Assembly (NCBI GenBank): GCA_001465935.1
Contig: LNKV01000047.1
Coordinates: 1-64,000, forward strand
Source: Clarireedia homoeocarpa
Taxonomy: Eukaryota; Ascomycota; Leotiomycetes; Helotiales; Rutstroemiaceae
Reading direction: 5' to 3'
DNA: 64,000 nt
Shown: in pieces, positions 33,479 to 44,306 of the stretch
Layout of the letters: every line of letters starts with the position of its first letter
Numbering within the stretch: the stretch's first letter is position 1
Notes under the pieces: model-generated
Seen by the model: the letters and a program-made list of their open reading frames with translations, nothing else
What the model was told of the DNA's origin: nothing
The model's database searches: none
Made by a program: the position numbers and the translations under genes

Positions 33479-34394
33479 CTTGGCCGACCCAGAGCCTCAT
33501 CGGTGCAACCGTATCACAGGATTCGATGCTGTGCGAGGTTATATGCTGTGTTATATATATATGAAGATATGATTCAGAGACGCGGGCGCTGAATCATGGA
33601 AACACCGGGAAGTGAAGAAAGTTGACGAAAAGAATGTTGTGATGAGATAAGATGAGAAGCCAAGTGGCCTTCTCGACAACTATATGAATTGCAAGGAATT
33701 CATATGTCTGTCAATTGAAGGGCTTATGAAAGCGATGGAAGCAGCAGTCATTCTCATGCTCGTGCGCACGTTAATGTCTTGTACTGTCCTTTCGCAATGT
33801 CATTCGCTCATTCTGCCGGCGGAGTCATTCCTTGTGCCACTTACCTGGGGCTCATTTCCTGCAGCCAGGAGTAAGGGACCGTCAGCTTCGAAATGCTTCT
33901 CTGGGGAAAGGGAAGGCCCGCCCCACATGACCTTAGTAGGGCTAGGCAGCTGAGCTAGTGTGAGCACGTGCCAGGTGCATAGTTCTGTGTGCGTTGAGGC
34001 ATGGCTCCACGGAGGCCCATACCGGCGACACCACCAAAGGGACTGGCTGACGATAAATCCTCTGATCACAATATCTCGGATTGTCTAGGATATTGGTCGG
34101 ATAGCAGCAGCCAGCCACAGTCTATTCGTCCCAAATCGGCCTGTTTGTCTGTGCTGGAGAAACGGGACGAGAAAGTCACGTGGCAATATCAAGCAAACAA
34201 CATACCCAACAGTTGGTCCTCAGCCTTGTGTTCAGCTCTATCTGCTTCTATTCCACCTCTTCTGCGGCTACATATAAATCAAAGATCCTTCAGTTTCTTC
34301 AGTTTCTTGCTTTGATGGAACCTGGACCTGATTTACCCCGCACAACGCACAATTTTCAAGATTCCTAGCGCCGGCTGGGTCCTTATTGGCTATC
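33479..34394. other. Gene-free divergent promoter region
   Basis: It separates the kinase (minus) from the ATPase gene (plus). Open frames are short and overlap on both strands. A CACGTG hexamer lies near 33964. Confidence 0.5.
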
Positions 34395-36674
34395 ATGGTG
34401 GGAGAGAAGATTGACCTATGGGTCAGTGACCATTTTCGCTGGCGCTATTGCAATAATGATGGCAAAGTGGCGAACGCGATAAATCTGGCAAAGTTCCGCA
34501 GTTACCTCATCAACTTGCGGCCCCAAGATTCGGAGGAAATAACCACCTTTTTAGACTTGTAAGGAAGAGATTTCTAGGGCTGCATCCCTTGCCAGGCTGA
34601 CTATAATAGATTTGCGGCGCAGTGTTCAATAACAGACGATAGCATAGTCAGCCCCAAACAGTTCTCAAGAACATTTGGACCGAAGCCTAAAAAGGCACCA
34701 AACAATCAACTCCCCAGGTCTACCATTCAAAATGAGGAGCAGACCCAGACAGAGGTTTTTTCGAACCCAAAGATCAACAAGGAAGCAAAACCCGAAATCG
34801 GTTCAATTCAGCCTGATAATAATCATACTACTTCACCAGAACCACAGAGGGCAGAGAGTTCAAACAACGCAGATAGCCCCAACTCAACCCGAAATGGCAT
34901 GCTGAAGAAGAAACTCAAGCAGGTGCAAATCCAACTGGGAAAGGAGGATGATCACCGTCCTGATGACATCTCAAATCCCCCTGTCTCAGACAATACCAAG
35001 ACAAATGAACCTGATTATGATCTCATGGACCTCTTGCGAACAAACGCTATCGCCGGAAAAGCTAGTGCAGGTGATATAGGCTCCAGAGAACATGAGATCA
35101 GGTATGCATCACTTATTTCTGGGACGATCCTAGATCAGTTTGGAAGCTCTCTCCTGCCACAGTATGGATACCTTGGTGATCTCAGTGAAAGCGCAGAGCG
35201 AAGTTCACGCCTTTTCGTCAACACTAATAGTCCCTGGTCTGCGGTCGTCATGGGTGTTCAGGGGAGCGGCAAAAGCCATACTACATCATGTTTACTCGGT
35301 AAGATATTTCCAATTTCATAAAAGAGTGTGACATTTCATGGAATATAGAGGTGAGAATACTATACTTGATATGCGATTTGTTTGTCTCTATTCACCACAA
35401 ACAACGAAAGCATTTGCACTCAAGCTGACTCATGTATTAACGCGCAATCTGATGAAGCAGTCGTGGTTTCTATATCAATACTGGTCCATGGACCAACGCA
35501 GCACTGATGATTACTCAAACACGTAACTGACATCAAGAAACAGAGAATGCATTAGTTCCATCCAAATACCTTGGCCGTCTTCAAGAACCGGTTTCGGCTC
35601 TAGTATTTAGTTACGGAGATTACAGCTGTGGTGGTGCAGGATTCACAGTTAGTGAAGCTGCATTTCTTGCCTCGCGTTCTCGAGATCCTCGACTCCAGGA
35701 TCATCCAACAGTAAAGAAGATCACTGTTTTGACATCTCCAACTAACCCGGATATCCGCGACGATTACAACCAGTTGGAGAATGTAACCGCTATTCCTTTC
35801 AAGCTCAAACTTCACACCGTAGATGCTGGAATGATGAATGCCTTGATGGCATTCGACGAGTCAAACAAAGTGCCTCTTTATATGGCAGAAGTCCAAAAGA
35901 TCATTCGCGATCTAGCGACAGAGAGGAAGTTTCATTATTTGGAATTCAAGAAGCAGCTCCAGCGGTGCACGTTCAATCCCGCTCAGCAGACTATGCTCCA
36001 ACTTCGACTAGGTCTGCTGGAATCGTTCCTGGATCTTAAGGATGAATGTCCCATGCCAACGTTCGAACAGGGAGAAATCACAATTATGGATCTTTCGTGT
36101 CCCTTTGTCGATACAAACACAGCGTGTCTTTTGTTCAACCTGGGCCTGAAGCAATATATGCAATCTTCATCTTCCGGAAAGATGATCGTGCTCGATGAAG
36201 CTCACAAAGTATGTAAATGTATTCCTCGTCGAACTGTCTTGGTTACATCACTAATATCCATATTCGCAGTACATGCTCGACCTACCCGGAGCAAAAGCAT
36301 TGAATAGTTACCTCAAAAGCATCATTTGCCAACAGCGCCACTATGGTGCTCGCGTAATCGTATCTACTCAAGAGCCCGGTCTCCTAGCCGACCTCATCGC
36401 ATTATCTTCAATTACCATTATGCACCGCTTCAGCAGTCCAGAGTGGTTGTCTGCATTGAAGAAACATATTCCGATGAATGTTATAGACCACAATGAGCTT
36501 ATGGGTAAGATAGAAAAATTGAGAACTGGAGCTGCTCTCGTCTACTCTCCGAACGCGATCCTTGATATCGATGATGATGGAGGTCTCGTAAAGTCGACGA
36601 GCAAGTTGCTGGAAATGTATATTCGACGAAGGGTCACCGCGGATGGAGGGCAATCGATTCTTTCGGTTGATTAA
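34395..36674 (+). CDS. HerA/VirB4-like P-loop ATPase, 4 exons
   Basis: A 640-aa protein. Exons are 34395-34558, 34610-35298, 35544-36208 and 36270-36674, all in phase. The first 220 residues are polar and disordered, starting MVGEKIDLWVSDHFRWRY. The ATPase part has Walker A in VVMGVQGSGKSHTT (near residue 270), an immediate break by a 245-nt intron, Walker B in KMIVLDEAHK (near 498, just before the last intron), and GARVIVSTQEPGLL (near 537). The S/T-Q-x-P word after Walker B is typical of HerA/VirB4/TraG-type motor ATPases. An acidic helix and SPEWLSALKKHIP follow. In bacteria such pumps move DNA or protein; the role in fungi is not known to me. The call rests on motifs alone. Confidence 0.7.
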
Positions 36675-37319
36675 ATCAGAGGTGGATTGGATATTCTTTT
36701 ACTTTGGGCTTCCTTGATTTAGACATATCCTGGGAAAAGTGATAACTAGTAGGACTGTGGGGATTATTTGAGTGTGTCTTGATTTTAGAAGAGATTTCCA
36801 TTTAGGATTACTTGCAACTCCACCTGTGAGGGTGTAAAATTGACCGGTCAGCCGGTAGAGAATACAGGCAGATCCTACAGAAGCAGAAATTTGAGAGAAA
36901 GGACTGTCAACTGAATAGCTCGATATGTAGATGTTGATGCACGGAATCTGCAAGTCTTTGAAACAAAAACAACCAAACTCTTAAATCAAGATGTCTGCTT
37001 GAAACACAATTCGAGGCTTGCTCTTGTATCTCGGGGTAAGATGTCGATTTGGGTCAAAATTATCTGAATTACTTCCAAATGTTGAGAAGATAATTTGAAT
37101 GCTTTAGGGGTTAGGCTACGTCTGAAAAATAGGCCCTTCCTTGCCACAGCGACACATCTGCCCCGCCGTATTGACTCCCACGTTCTAGACACTCGTCTGG
37201 CAGCAATTCATTCATCAATCCCTCACAAATCATCCATTTATATTCATTCCATGGAATCGCCTTAGTAAGGTGTATGCACTCGTCGCATTTTGGTTGATTT
37301 CAATTCTGGAGATCAAGCC
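36675..37319. other. Gene-free region
   Basis: Only short unconvincing frames occur. It contains the terminator of the ATPase gene and the promoter of the next gene. Confidence 0.5.
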
Positions 37320-38509
37320 ATGCCTCGGACTCTTCCTTGGAAAACTGGTGGTGCTTCGGCGCGTTTGAGAATCACTGCGGCATCATCAAGCCGGCCATTG
37401 AAGCGAGCCAGAGGAGAGAAAGATGATTTAGACGACGAGAGCGATGAAGATCCCTCTAGATTATCACGAAGCAGGGCAGGGATCAAAGATCCAGGTAAAT
37501 TCCTTTTCCGTACAATACTCAATTATATATTAAACTTATTCCAGCACGTGAACCATCGACCTCTCCTCCGCCAGAACCTCCTCCAGAAACGTACGCATAA
37601 CTCAGCTTCCGAGAAGATTTTACAGCTAATCCAGATCCCAGATTCATGATAGAGGGCCCAGACCACGACGATAAGTATCGCATGGTCGAAGACGAATTCC
37701 TCTTCATCGCGAAAAAATTCACCGTCCATCTACACACAGCCGAGTACAAGCGGCAAGAAAAAATGGTCAAGTCACGCAACGCCGACACCATCAACAGCAT
37801 CTCGCGACCTGTGGTTGGAAAAATGCAAGACCCGACCAAGCGCAAGGTCGAAGCTATAGCAAGAGCAGCAAAGCAACGAAGCACTCTCGAGAGCTTAACT
37901 AGCAAAAAGCCACGCGGCGGCGAAGATGAAAGTGATGATGATGAAACATTACCTTATGTTGGGACGTCCATCCATGGGTTGATGGCGAGTCCGAAAGGAA
38001 AGAGTGTTTCATTAACACGGATAACTTCTCCGTCAGGCGCTACAAGAGCGGCGGCTGGATTTCGAAGGCCGTCGTCTCGGCACAGTTTGGACAAGGGAAA
38101 GCGGTCTCCAATCATGAAGAAATTTGCAAGAGATACGCGGATCTCCGAGATCGAGGAGGAAACGGCTTCGGAGACTGACGAGGAGGATTATGATGAGGAT
38201 GATCTCGATGCGCCTACACCGGCACCGTCGTTTAGGTCTGCTAAATTAGAGAAGAAGCAACCTGTTGAACCTAAGCTATCGACAACAGATATCAAGCAAG
38301 AAAACCCTGTTCGGCCTCCAGTCACAAAACAACCCGCAGCACCCGTAGCGCAAAAGATTCCAGAACCTCGCAACAAAATCGAAGCTCCTCCGCCGACGCA
38401 AGGTTCAGCTAATCGGGATCGAATAGCCAAACGGCTGGAGCAGGCGAGATTAAGGAAAAAACAAGAAGAGCAGAAGAAAAAACTCGACGTTGTTCCTACC
38501 TTTCTCTAA
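37320..38509 (+). CDS. Charged fungal nuclear-type protein of unknown function, 3 exons
   Basis: A 362-aa protein, exons 37320-37494, 37545-37590 and 37642-38509, in phase across GTAAAT..CCAG and GTACGC..CCAG. It begins MPRTLPWKTGG, has an acidic basic-flanked patch (EKDDLDDESDEDPS), and then the best-conserved looking part, DDKYRMVEDEFLFIAKKFT followed by HLHTAEYKRQEK and NADTINSISRPV. I know this block from ascomycete hypothetical proteins but cannot name a function. The C-terminal half is disordered, with acidic runs (SETDEEDYDEDDLD), a proline-rich stretch and a Lys/Glu/Gln coiled tail. Basic patches (KRSPIMKKFAR) fit a nuclear protein. The middle 46-nt exon is inferred from frame only. 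Confidence 0.75.
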
Positions 38510-39418
38510 AGTCAGGCTTGGAGCTGGTACTTGATGAGCATCAACTTTGGATACGGAGTTAGTTGTACATCTATCTACCTAGCAGGGGCTTTTGGGATAT
38601 ACTATACTATACTATACTTCATGTATTATTTTACATACGAATCTAACTTTCACAGATTCGATTCGGTCAATAGAGATAGATACCCACAATTCCAATTCCA
38701 ATTCACCGTTTCGTTTCACCCTCGCTCCCTCCCTCCTATAACCAACGGCTTGAGATCCGAGCTCAGCAGCCAGCGGGAGAACTAGCCTGGAAACGGAATA
38801 TCAATCATATCGCCCAACCAACTCAGCATCCAGCAGAGGACTTTCCTGTCTTTTGCAGTATAGTATATGTCTGATTGGATTTGGTTATCTACTGGATCAA
38901 TACAACTAACTCTCTATGGAATTCTGAATTTGGCTGGCTGGCTGGCTGTTTAAACAATAGGTATTTGATTCATCGGATCGGTATAGTTGGGTGAGTAGGT
39001 GAGTGTTTCACAGACAGATTGGCTGGTTGGTGGATATTGGGATAGCAAAGACTTAGTTAGGGGTACTAAGTAAGCACTGGAAGTTTTTGCATCACCAGGT
39101 TGCGAGGACGGAGAAAGCTACGGTATGATGTGCGGTAGAAATAAATGTAAATCATAAATTCATTATTCCCTCTCAAGAGAGAAGTGAAGTATGATGATAT
39201 GGACTCATCCATCATAAAGCTGCTTTGCGAGTAAATTTCCATTTGAGGATACGGCTCCCTGGGGGAAAAAAATCATGCACATCTGCCCCTCCACTTTGAG
39301 TACCCCCCAAAAAACGCCATCACATCTGATCATCCCCAAAAATTCATAAATAAAGAGGAAATACGTAAAGGAAGTCGCAGCCGTTCATTCGTGTCTCCTT
39401 CCCATCGCTGGAAAAAGC
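38510..39418. other. Gene-free region with short tandem repeats
   Basis: Contains four TATAC units at about 38597-38618 and a GGCTG repeat near 38932-38946. It holds the 3' ends of two convergent genes. No coding sequence was recognised. Confidence 0.55.
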
Positions 39419-40399
39419 CTAATCGCTATCAGAAGATGATCCGCCGTGCTTCTTGTGCTTGTGTTTCTTATGTCCATGGCTATCATGTCCATGCCCATGC
39501 CCATGCCCATGACTCTCATAATGCCCACCAGATCCATGGCCGTGTCCATACCCACTGGGCGAATGCCCTCCATATCCACTCGGCGAATGACTCCTCTGGT
39601 CATGTCCATCCCCATATCCACCATGTCCACCATACCCGCTCGGCGACCCCGGCGGACTCACCTCGCGATCGTGCTCATCGACATAGTAATCGATCTCCCG
39701 ATTCGAATACGGATCCTTCTTCTTCTTCTTGAATTTCTTCAGCTGATTCCCGGCTACCTGGCCCGCTACCATGCCCAATCCGGCACCAAGTAGTTTCCCA
39801 AATGTGCCACCACCCGCATGCGAGGCAACCGTCCAGCCGCTTGCGGCGCCGACGCCCATGGAGATTAAGCCGCGCTCGCCGTTGGGGCCGACGGTTTCTT
39901 GCATACCCGGGGGGATGTTGGCGCCGGGTTCGTGGTAGGTGGGAGCGAGGGATTGCTGGTGTTGTGGGGGAGCATTGGGGTTGGGGTTGTAGGGGTCAGG
40001 GGAGCCGTAGCCGCGGGTGTCGGTGGAGTAGGATGCCATTTGTTGTTGATGTGGAGGAGGTTGGTTTTGAGCGAAGGGGTCGGCGGAGGGAGGGGGGTAT
40101 GGTTGATTGTAGGGGGAGGCGGACGGTGGTGGGTAAGGCTGTTGAGGGTAGGGTGAGTGTGCGGGGGAGGGAGCGGCGGCGCCGTATGGAGGGGCCATGT
40201 TTTGTTGTTGGTAGGGTGCGGCGGCGAAGGGATCGGGTGGTGGGCTCGAGTAGTTTGGTTGTGGTGGATAGGGATTGTGCTGAGGAGCGCCGTAGTTTGG
40301 TTGAGGAGGGTATTGAGACGGTGGTGCGCCGTATGGTTGTTGTTGTTGATGAGGGGGATAACCACCGCCGCCTCCACCGTAGAACTCTTGATTCGACAT
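39419..40399 (-). CDS. Pro/Gln-rich protein with glycine zipper and His/Gly-rich tail
   Basis: A single-exon protein of 326 aa in three parts. Residues 1 to about 160 are a disordered Pro/Gln/Tyr/Ser region with repeats such as YPPQPNYG and QPYPPPSA. Residues about 175-225 form a glycine-zipper-like segment, GVGAASGWTVASHAGGG followed by LLGAGLGMVAGQVAG, which may insert in or oligomerise at membranes. It is followed by a basic run KKFKKKKKDPY. The tail has SPSGYGGH repeats and a HGHGHGHGHDSHGHKKHKHKK stretch that could bind metal ions. Similar low-complexity proteins occur in many ascomycetes and are often stress-linked; that is background, not proof. The coding strand switches from C-rich (5') to G-rich (3'). 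Confidence 0.75.
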   Translation of the reverse strand: MSNQEFYGGGGGGYPPHQQQQPYGAPPSQYPPQPNYGAPQHNPYPPQPNYSSPPPDPFAAAPYQQQNMAPPYGAAAPSPAHSPYPQQPYPPPSASPYNQPYPPPSADPFAQNQPPPHQQQMASYSTDTRGYGSPDPYNPNPNAPPQHQQSLAPTYHEPGANIPPGMQETVGPNGERGLISMGVGAASGWTVASHAGGGTFGKLLGAGLGMVAGQVAGNQLKKFKKKKKDPYSNREIDYYVDEHDREVSPPGSPSGYGGHGGYGDGHDQRSHSPSGYGGHSPSGYGHGHGSGGHYESHGHGHGHGHDSHGHKKHKHKKHGGSSSDSD

Positions 40400-40980
40400 T
40401 TTTGCTTTGGGTGATTAGAAAGCGCTGTGTGAAGATTGCGCTTTATCTGCGACGAGGAGTAGAGTAGAAGTAGGCGAGTTGATGAAATAATGCAGACAGA
40501 CAGACAAGAAGACACTCACTCGGATACTTATAATGAGCCACGAGGCACAGCTGACGGTGTAGGGCAGTGAATGCATAAGCCCAAGGATAGCCGTCATAAG
40601 CGGGGCAGGGATAGTTGTGAATGTTTGATTGGCCAGGAGGCCATATACTTGATCCAGAATGAGGGGCAAAGCTGCGCCACTAGGGGCATGGAGATGCTGG
40701 TAAGTGGAAACGCGTATGGAAAGCCAATCTTCCTCATCCTTCTCGAAGCTCCTGATGCAAGTATTGAGGGGCAACGTGAGTTTATTGAGGCGTTTTCGTA
40801 TGGATATGTCTAATGAGATTGGGCGGGCACTGTCGCGGTGTATGTCGAATCGTGGTTCTTGTGTTCTTTGTCAGCAGGAGCTTTTACTCATCCTTCTTAC
40901 CGCCAGTCAAGTCTCATCTGCACCTACACTCATTCACCTTGTTACTCACCCGGATTCTCCTGAATCACAACTACTTCTCC

Positions 40981-41010
40981 CACCTCACCTCACCTCACCT
41001 CACCTCACCT
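40981..41010. repeat. (ACCTC)n microsatellite
   Basis: About six tandem copies of the pentamer ACCTC. Confidence 0.9.
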
Positions 41011-41039
41011 AAAGCGCCAAGGCTCCCTCCCTCCATAGC

Positions 41040-41092
41040 ACGCAGCACAGCACAGCACAGCACAGCACAGCACCGCACAGCACCGCACCTCG
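41040..41092. repeat. (AGCAC)n microsatellite
   Basis: About ten copies of AGCAC with a few CAGCACCGC variants near the end. It is only 30 bp from the pentamer tract at 40981-41010. Confidence 0.9.
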
Positions 41093-41957
41093 CACCGGCG
41101 ACATGAAAAAACTGCCCGGTCAGATCCGAAAAAGCTTGGCTGCTGGCTGCGCAGTGCATACCGCACAGCTGCTTAGTAGCCGGCGTAACAAAGGTCAATA
41201 CATATACCCTGGTTATTGTTAAAATTCCACATAATTGTATGACGATATGATTCGACAAAACCCCCCTTGTTGATAGAATCTACCAGAATAAATTTAACTT
41301 TTGTTTCGCCGGCGACTATGTAGACTAGCGCTTGCGCACGAATGCATTCAAGACGCGAACTGATACTCCCGCACTTACTGTACCTTAGAGAATTGGTATG
41401 CAAGGGCTTGTGCCCAATGTACATTATGTACATTCTCGGAAAATCGGAAAAAACGGCGAATCGTGGCGGAGCTCGGCACAGTCACGAGGAGGCATTGTGG
41501 CTTGGCAACTGGGGCTTGAGGTCTTGCGTACACAATATTCTTGCGCAATCCAGTCTAGGTGACGTTGTCTTGGTATGGCAAAAGTGGCTGGTTACTAGCT
41601 TATTTTGCGCTTCGTGGTTATAGTTTCTGGGAATATCGGCATGTGGATAAATGATAGTGAAAAGATGGTGACCGAAGTGTTAATTGTTATGTGTAAAGAA
41701 ATGAAAACAGAAATGAAAACAGAAAATGGAAAACGTGTCTTTCTCTTTTCGTATATTGATACTCTTGGGTTTGATGTCTCATCCACATTGGTACCCAAGG
41801 GATATCCTGAAATTCCATGGCACGACTGCAATTCAAGGAAAGCAACCCTCCTTCCAATATAGATATACTAAGCACAGTTTCGGCCCTCATGTTGCCCAGG
41901 TTTCTTCTCCATATTCCTCTCCTTGTTCGTTAGGCTCGCTCCTACATAAATCCCATC

Positions 41958-42873
41958 TCAGCCCAATCTTCCAAAATCATGTCTGCTACCATTCATACGA
42001 TCATCATAAAAGAATCCTTCGCCCATTCCATTGTCACGGCCCCAGTCACCCAGTCCATGCCTCTGCATCATATTATCAGACATTCCTCCTTCACTAATCC
42101 AGTCCTCGACATAGGGCGATTGATAATTGGAATACTGTTGGCCTCCACGACTATAAGGAATCATAGCTTGGTCCATTCTCAGATCAACACTGCTCGGTGT
42201 GTGAATGGAGCCATAGCGGGATGACATTGGAGAATTTTCCATATCATGATACATCATTGCTGGGCTGTGGTGTTGAGATGGCATTCTTGGTGGAAATCGA
42301 CCATGTCCAAGATCATGGTACTGCATTCGAGGATCGCGAAATTCGTCTTCAAGTAAAGGAGATGGCCCTAGCCGTCCATGTTGTGAAGATGGCGGCGCTC
42401 GGCGTATTTGGCGCTCAGGCTGGTATGGGCTACCCGTAAGATCGACGTCCGTTCCTCTATCCAGCTCCGTGCTTCCACATTGAGAAGTGTCCGAGTTTAA
42501 ACCCCTATATCCCAACTCACGAAGGAGATCAAGACCTCCTCTCATAAGCATTTCGCCAGATTGACTTCTCTGAAGAGTTGGCGAGCCATCTTCATATCGT
42601 GGATCCCCCAACCTGTTATGACGCTCTCTCACTCGTCCATGTTGCAATCGATCCGCTCTGGTTAATGGTCTGTGTCCAAAGTTGGGACAATCTTCCCAAT
42701 GCACACCATTTCGCACATGGCGATGATCAAGACAAATGCCCGGACTTCTAGGATCTCCCAAACGCGATGGTCTTGAATTGCGATCGTAACCCAAGCGGTG
42801 ACCTATTTCTTCTAAAATCATACTGTCGTGGTGATGAGGAAGCAGTTTGAGAAAAGTGTCAAAAGTGTGGAAT
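41958..42873 (-). CDS. Hypothetical low-complexity protein, 5' end unresolved
   Basis: The last exon (about 305 codons) is open over its whole length. It begins FHTFDTFLKLLPHHHDSMIL after an acceptor (ATCTTTGAG-type) at 42874. I do not recognise the family. A short cluster reads CLDHRHVRNGVHWEDCPNFG, whose Cys and His spacing could bind zinc but fits no named finger. The rest is rich in Arg, Ser, Pro, Met and Tyr and probably disordered. The frame remains open upstream to 42926 but that part looks intronic (GTAAGT at about 42933 on the minus strand). A first exon near 43045-42940 is possible, but no Met-led join worked. Coding character is supported by length and lack of stops only. Confidence 0.45.
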
Positions 42874-42926
42874 CTCAAAGATTGAGATACGAGCAAGTAG
42901 CTCAACATAAGGTAAAGATTACGCAC

Positions 42927-44306
42927 ACTTACCGATGCCGGATGACGAGAACTAACACTCCGTTATGAGAAGAGATCTTCTGACTGGAAATGACCTTGGT
43001 GGACGACAATGCGGCTGAGCTTGTTTGCTTGATGAGCCAGTTCAGCAAACATCACCACTTGTTCGTGGCAAGGTCGAACGAACTCCCAGCGCAACCTCCC
43101 ATTTTACGTGATGGAAATAATCGATATCCAATAGGAAAATATCAAGCAAAGAGAACCTTAAGCCAATGTACAACTGTAATGGCACTTTGCTCGATATTGT
43201 AGTTGCTATGCCAAGTTGATCTTCCTGAGAGCAAACAATCCTCCTGCACAGTCCGTTTGTTTCTTGAATGATACCCGATACTCGGTCTCAGTAATAATCA
43301 TTCGACAACATGTAGCATGCGCACAAGACAGGATGCATCCGAAGGCTGTTCTTCTGCTTTCAGCGCAAGCCGCAGGTGAGGTGCAGAGTGCAAGTATTTC
43401 GTACATGAAATAACAGGTAACCGAATGAGATTGATACCGCTATTGGCTGTTGTAGGATCACTCAATGTGACACAGTCTAGACCTGAAGCATCGGCTGCCA
43501 TGCTGCTTCAAGGGTTGAATGTTACCCGAAGCCATCAAATAGCTCTGCTTTCCGTCTTTCAAAGCAGCAACGCAAAGGGCTGTGGTCCCATGGGTTGGAG
43601 AAATTAAGTTGCATCATGACCACTTCAGTTGCGTGTGCGACAAAAGTTATGAGCTCATTCCATGGGCCTGCCTCAATTGCTTTGTGGACTCAAGTAGAGT
43701 ATTCCGCATACGTGAATGAAGATGGCCACACCACCATGAATGAGAATCGCCGCGATATATTCGGAGAGACTGTTTATATGCCAGGCACCTGCTCAAGCCC
43801 AATAGATTGAGGTGCATGAAAAGGGGTAAATTATCTCGATATATCCAATATGATCAGAGTGTCAGAGTGTCTTGACTTTTGAGAGTCCAAGCAGCCATAA
43901 AAATGGAGGCCTTATTTTGTGTGAACCTTCACTCAGGCACAAACCCTCCTCCTAAAGACACTAGTCCTAAAGAAATTCTAAGGTGGTGTGAAAAGTTGAA
44001 GCTAACCTGAACCTTTCTTGCCCTTACAATCGTCGACCTCTTTTTCCTCAGAAATCCAAGTTCAAGTACCAAAACTTTGACTCCTCCCACTCTCAATCGA
44101 AAAATTCGCACGATTTAAAACTTCCAAATATCTCCAAGGTATTTTGTAAGAAAACCATATCTCATCGCAAGCTTCGACACCCCGATTAAAATTTGTTCGC
44201 CATCTCGCGTTCATTCGTACTTTGTCGCCGCGCGATCAAACCTTCACTCCATTGAGACTCCCTCCTTCCGTTGTGCAAAACATAGGAAGCTGCAACACAA
44301 TACAAT
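42927..44306. other. Gene-free region upstream of the GYF gene
   Basis: Frames below 75 codons overlap on both strands and none has a motif. It may contain a first exon of the minus-strand gene at 42 kb and holds the promoter and leader of the GYF gene. Confidence 0.45.

Larger units (their letters stand above)
40400..41957. other. Gene-free region, 1.5 kb, with two microsatellites
   Basis: No coding sequence could be supported. It includes (CCTCA)n at 40981-41010 and (AGCAC)n at 41040-41092. A purine-rich direct repeat AAATGAAAACAGA lies at 41700-41725. Confidence 0.5.

Noticed and set aside
37313..37905. Several minus-strand frames opposite the charged nuclear-type gene
   Set aside because: They are antisense shadows; the spliced plus-strand protein has family-like motifs and correct splice sites.
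39802..40467. 221-codon plus-strand frame
   Set aside because: It is the antisense of the Pro/Gln-rich gene and is almost entirely Arg, Gly and Val from its complement.
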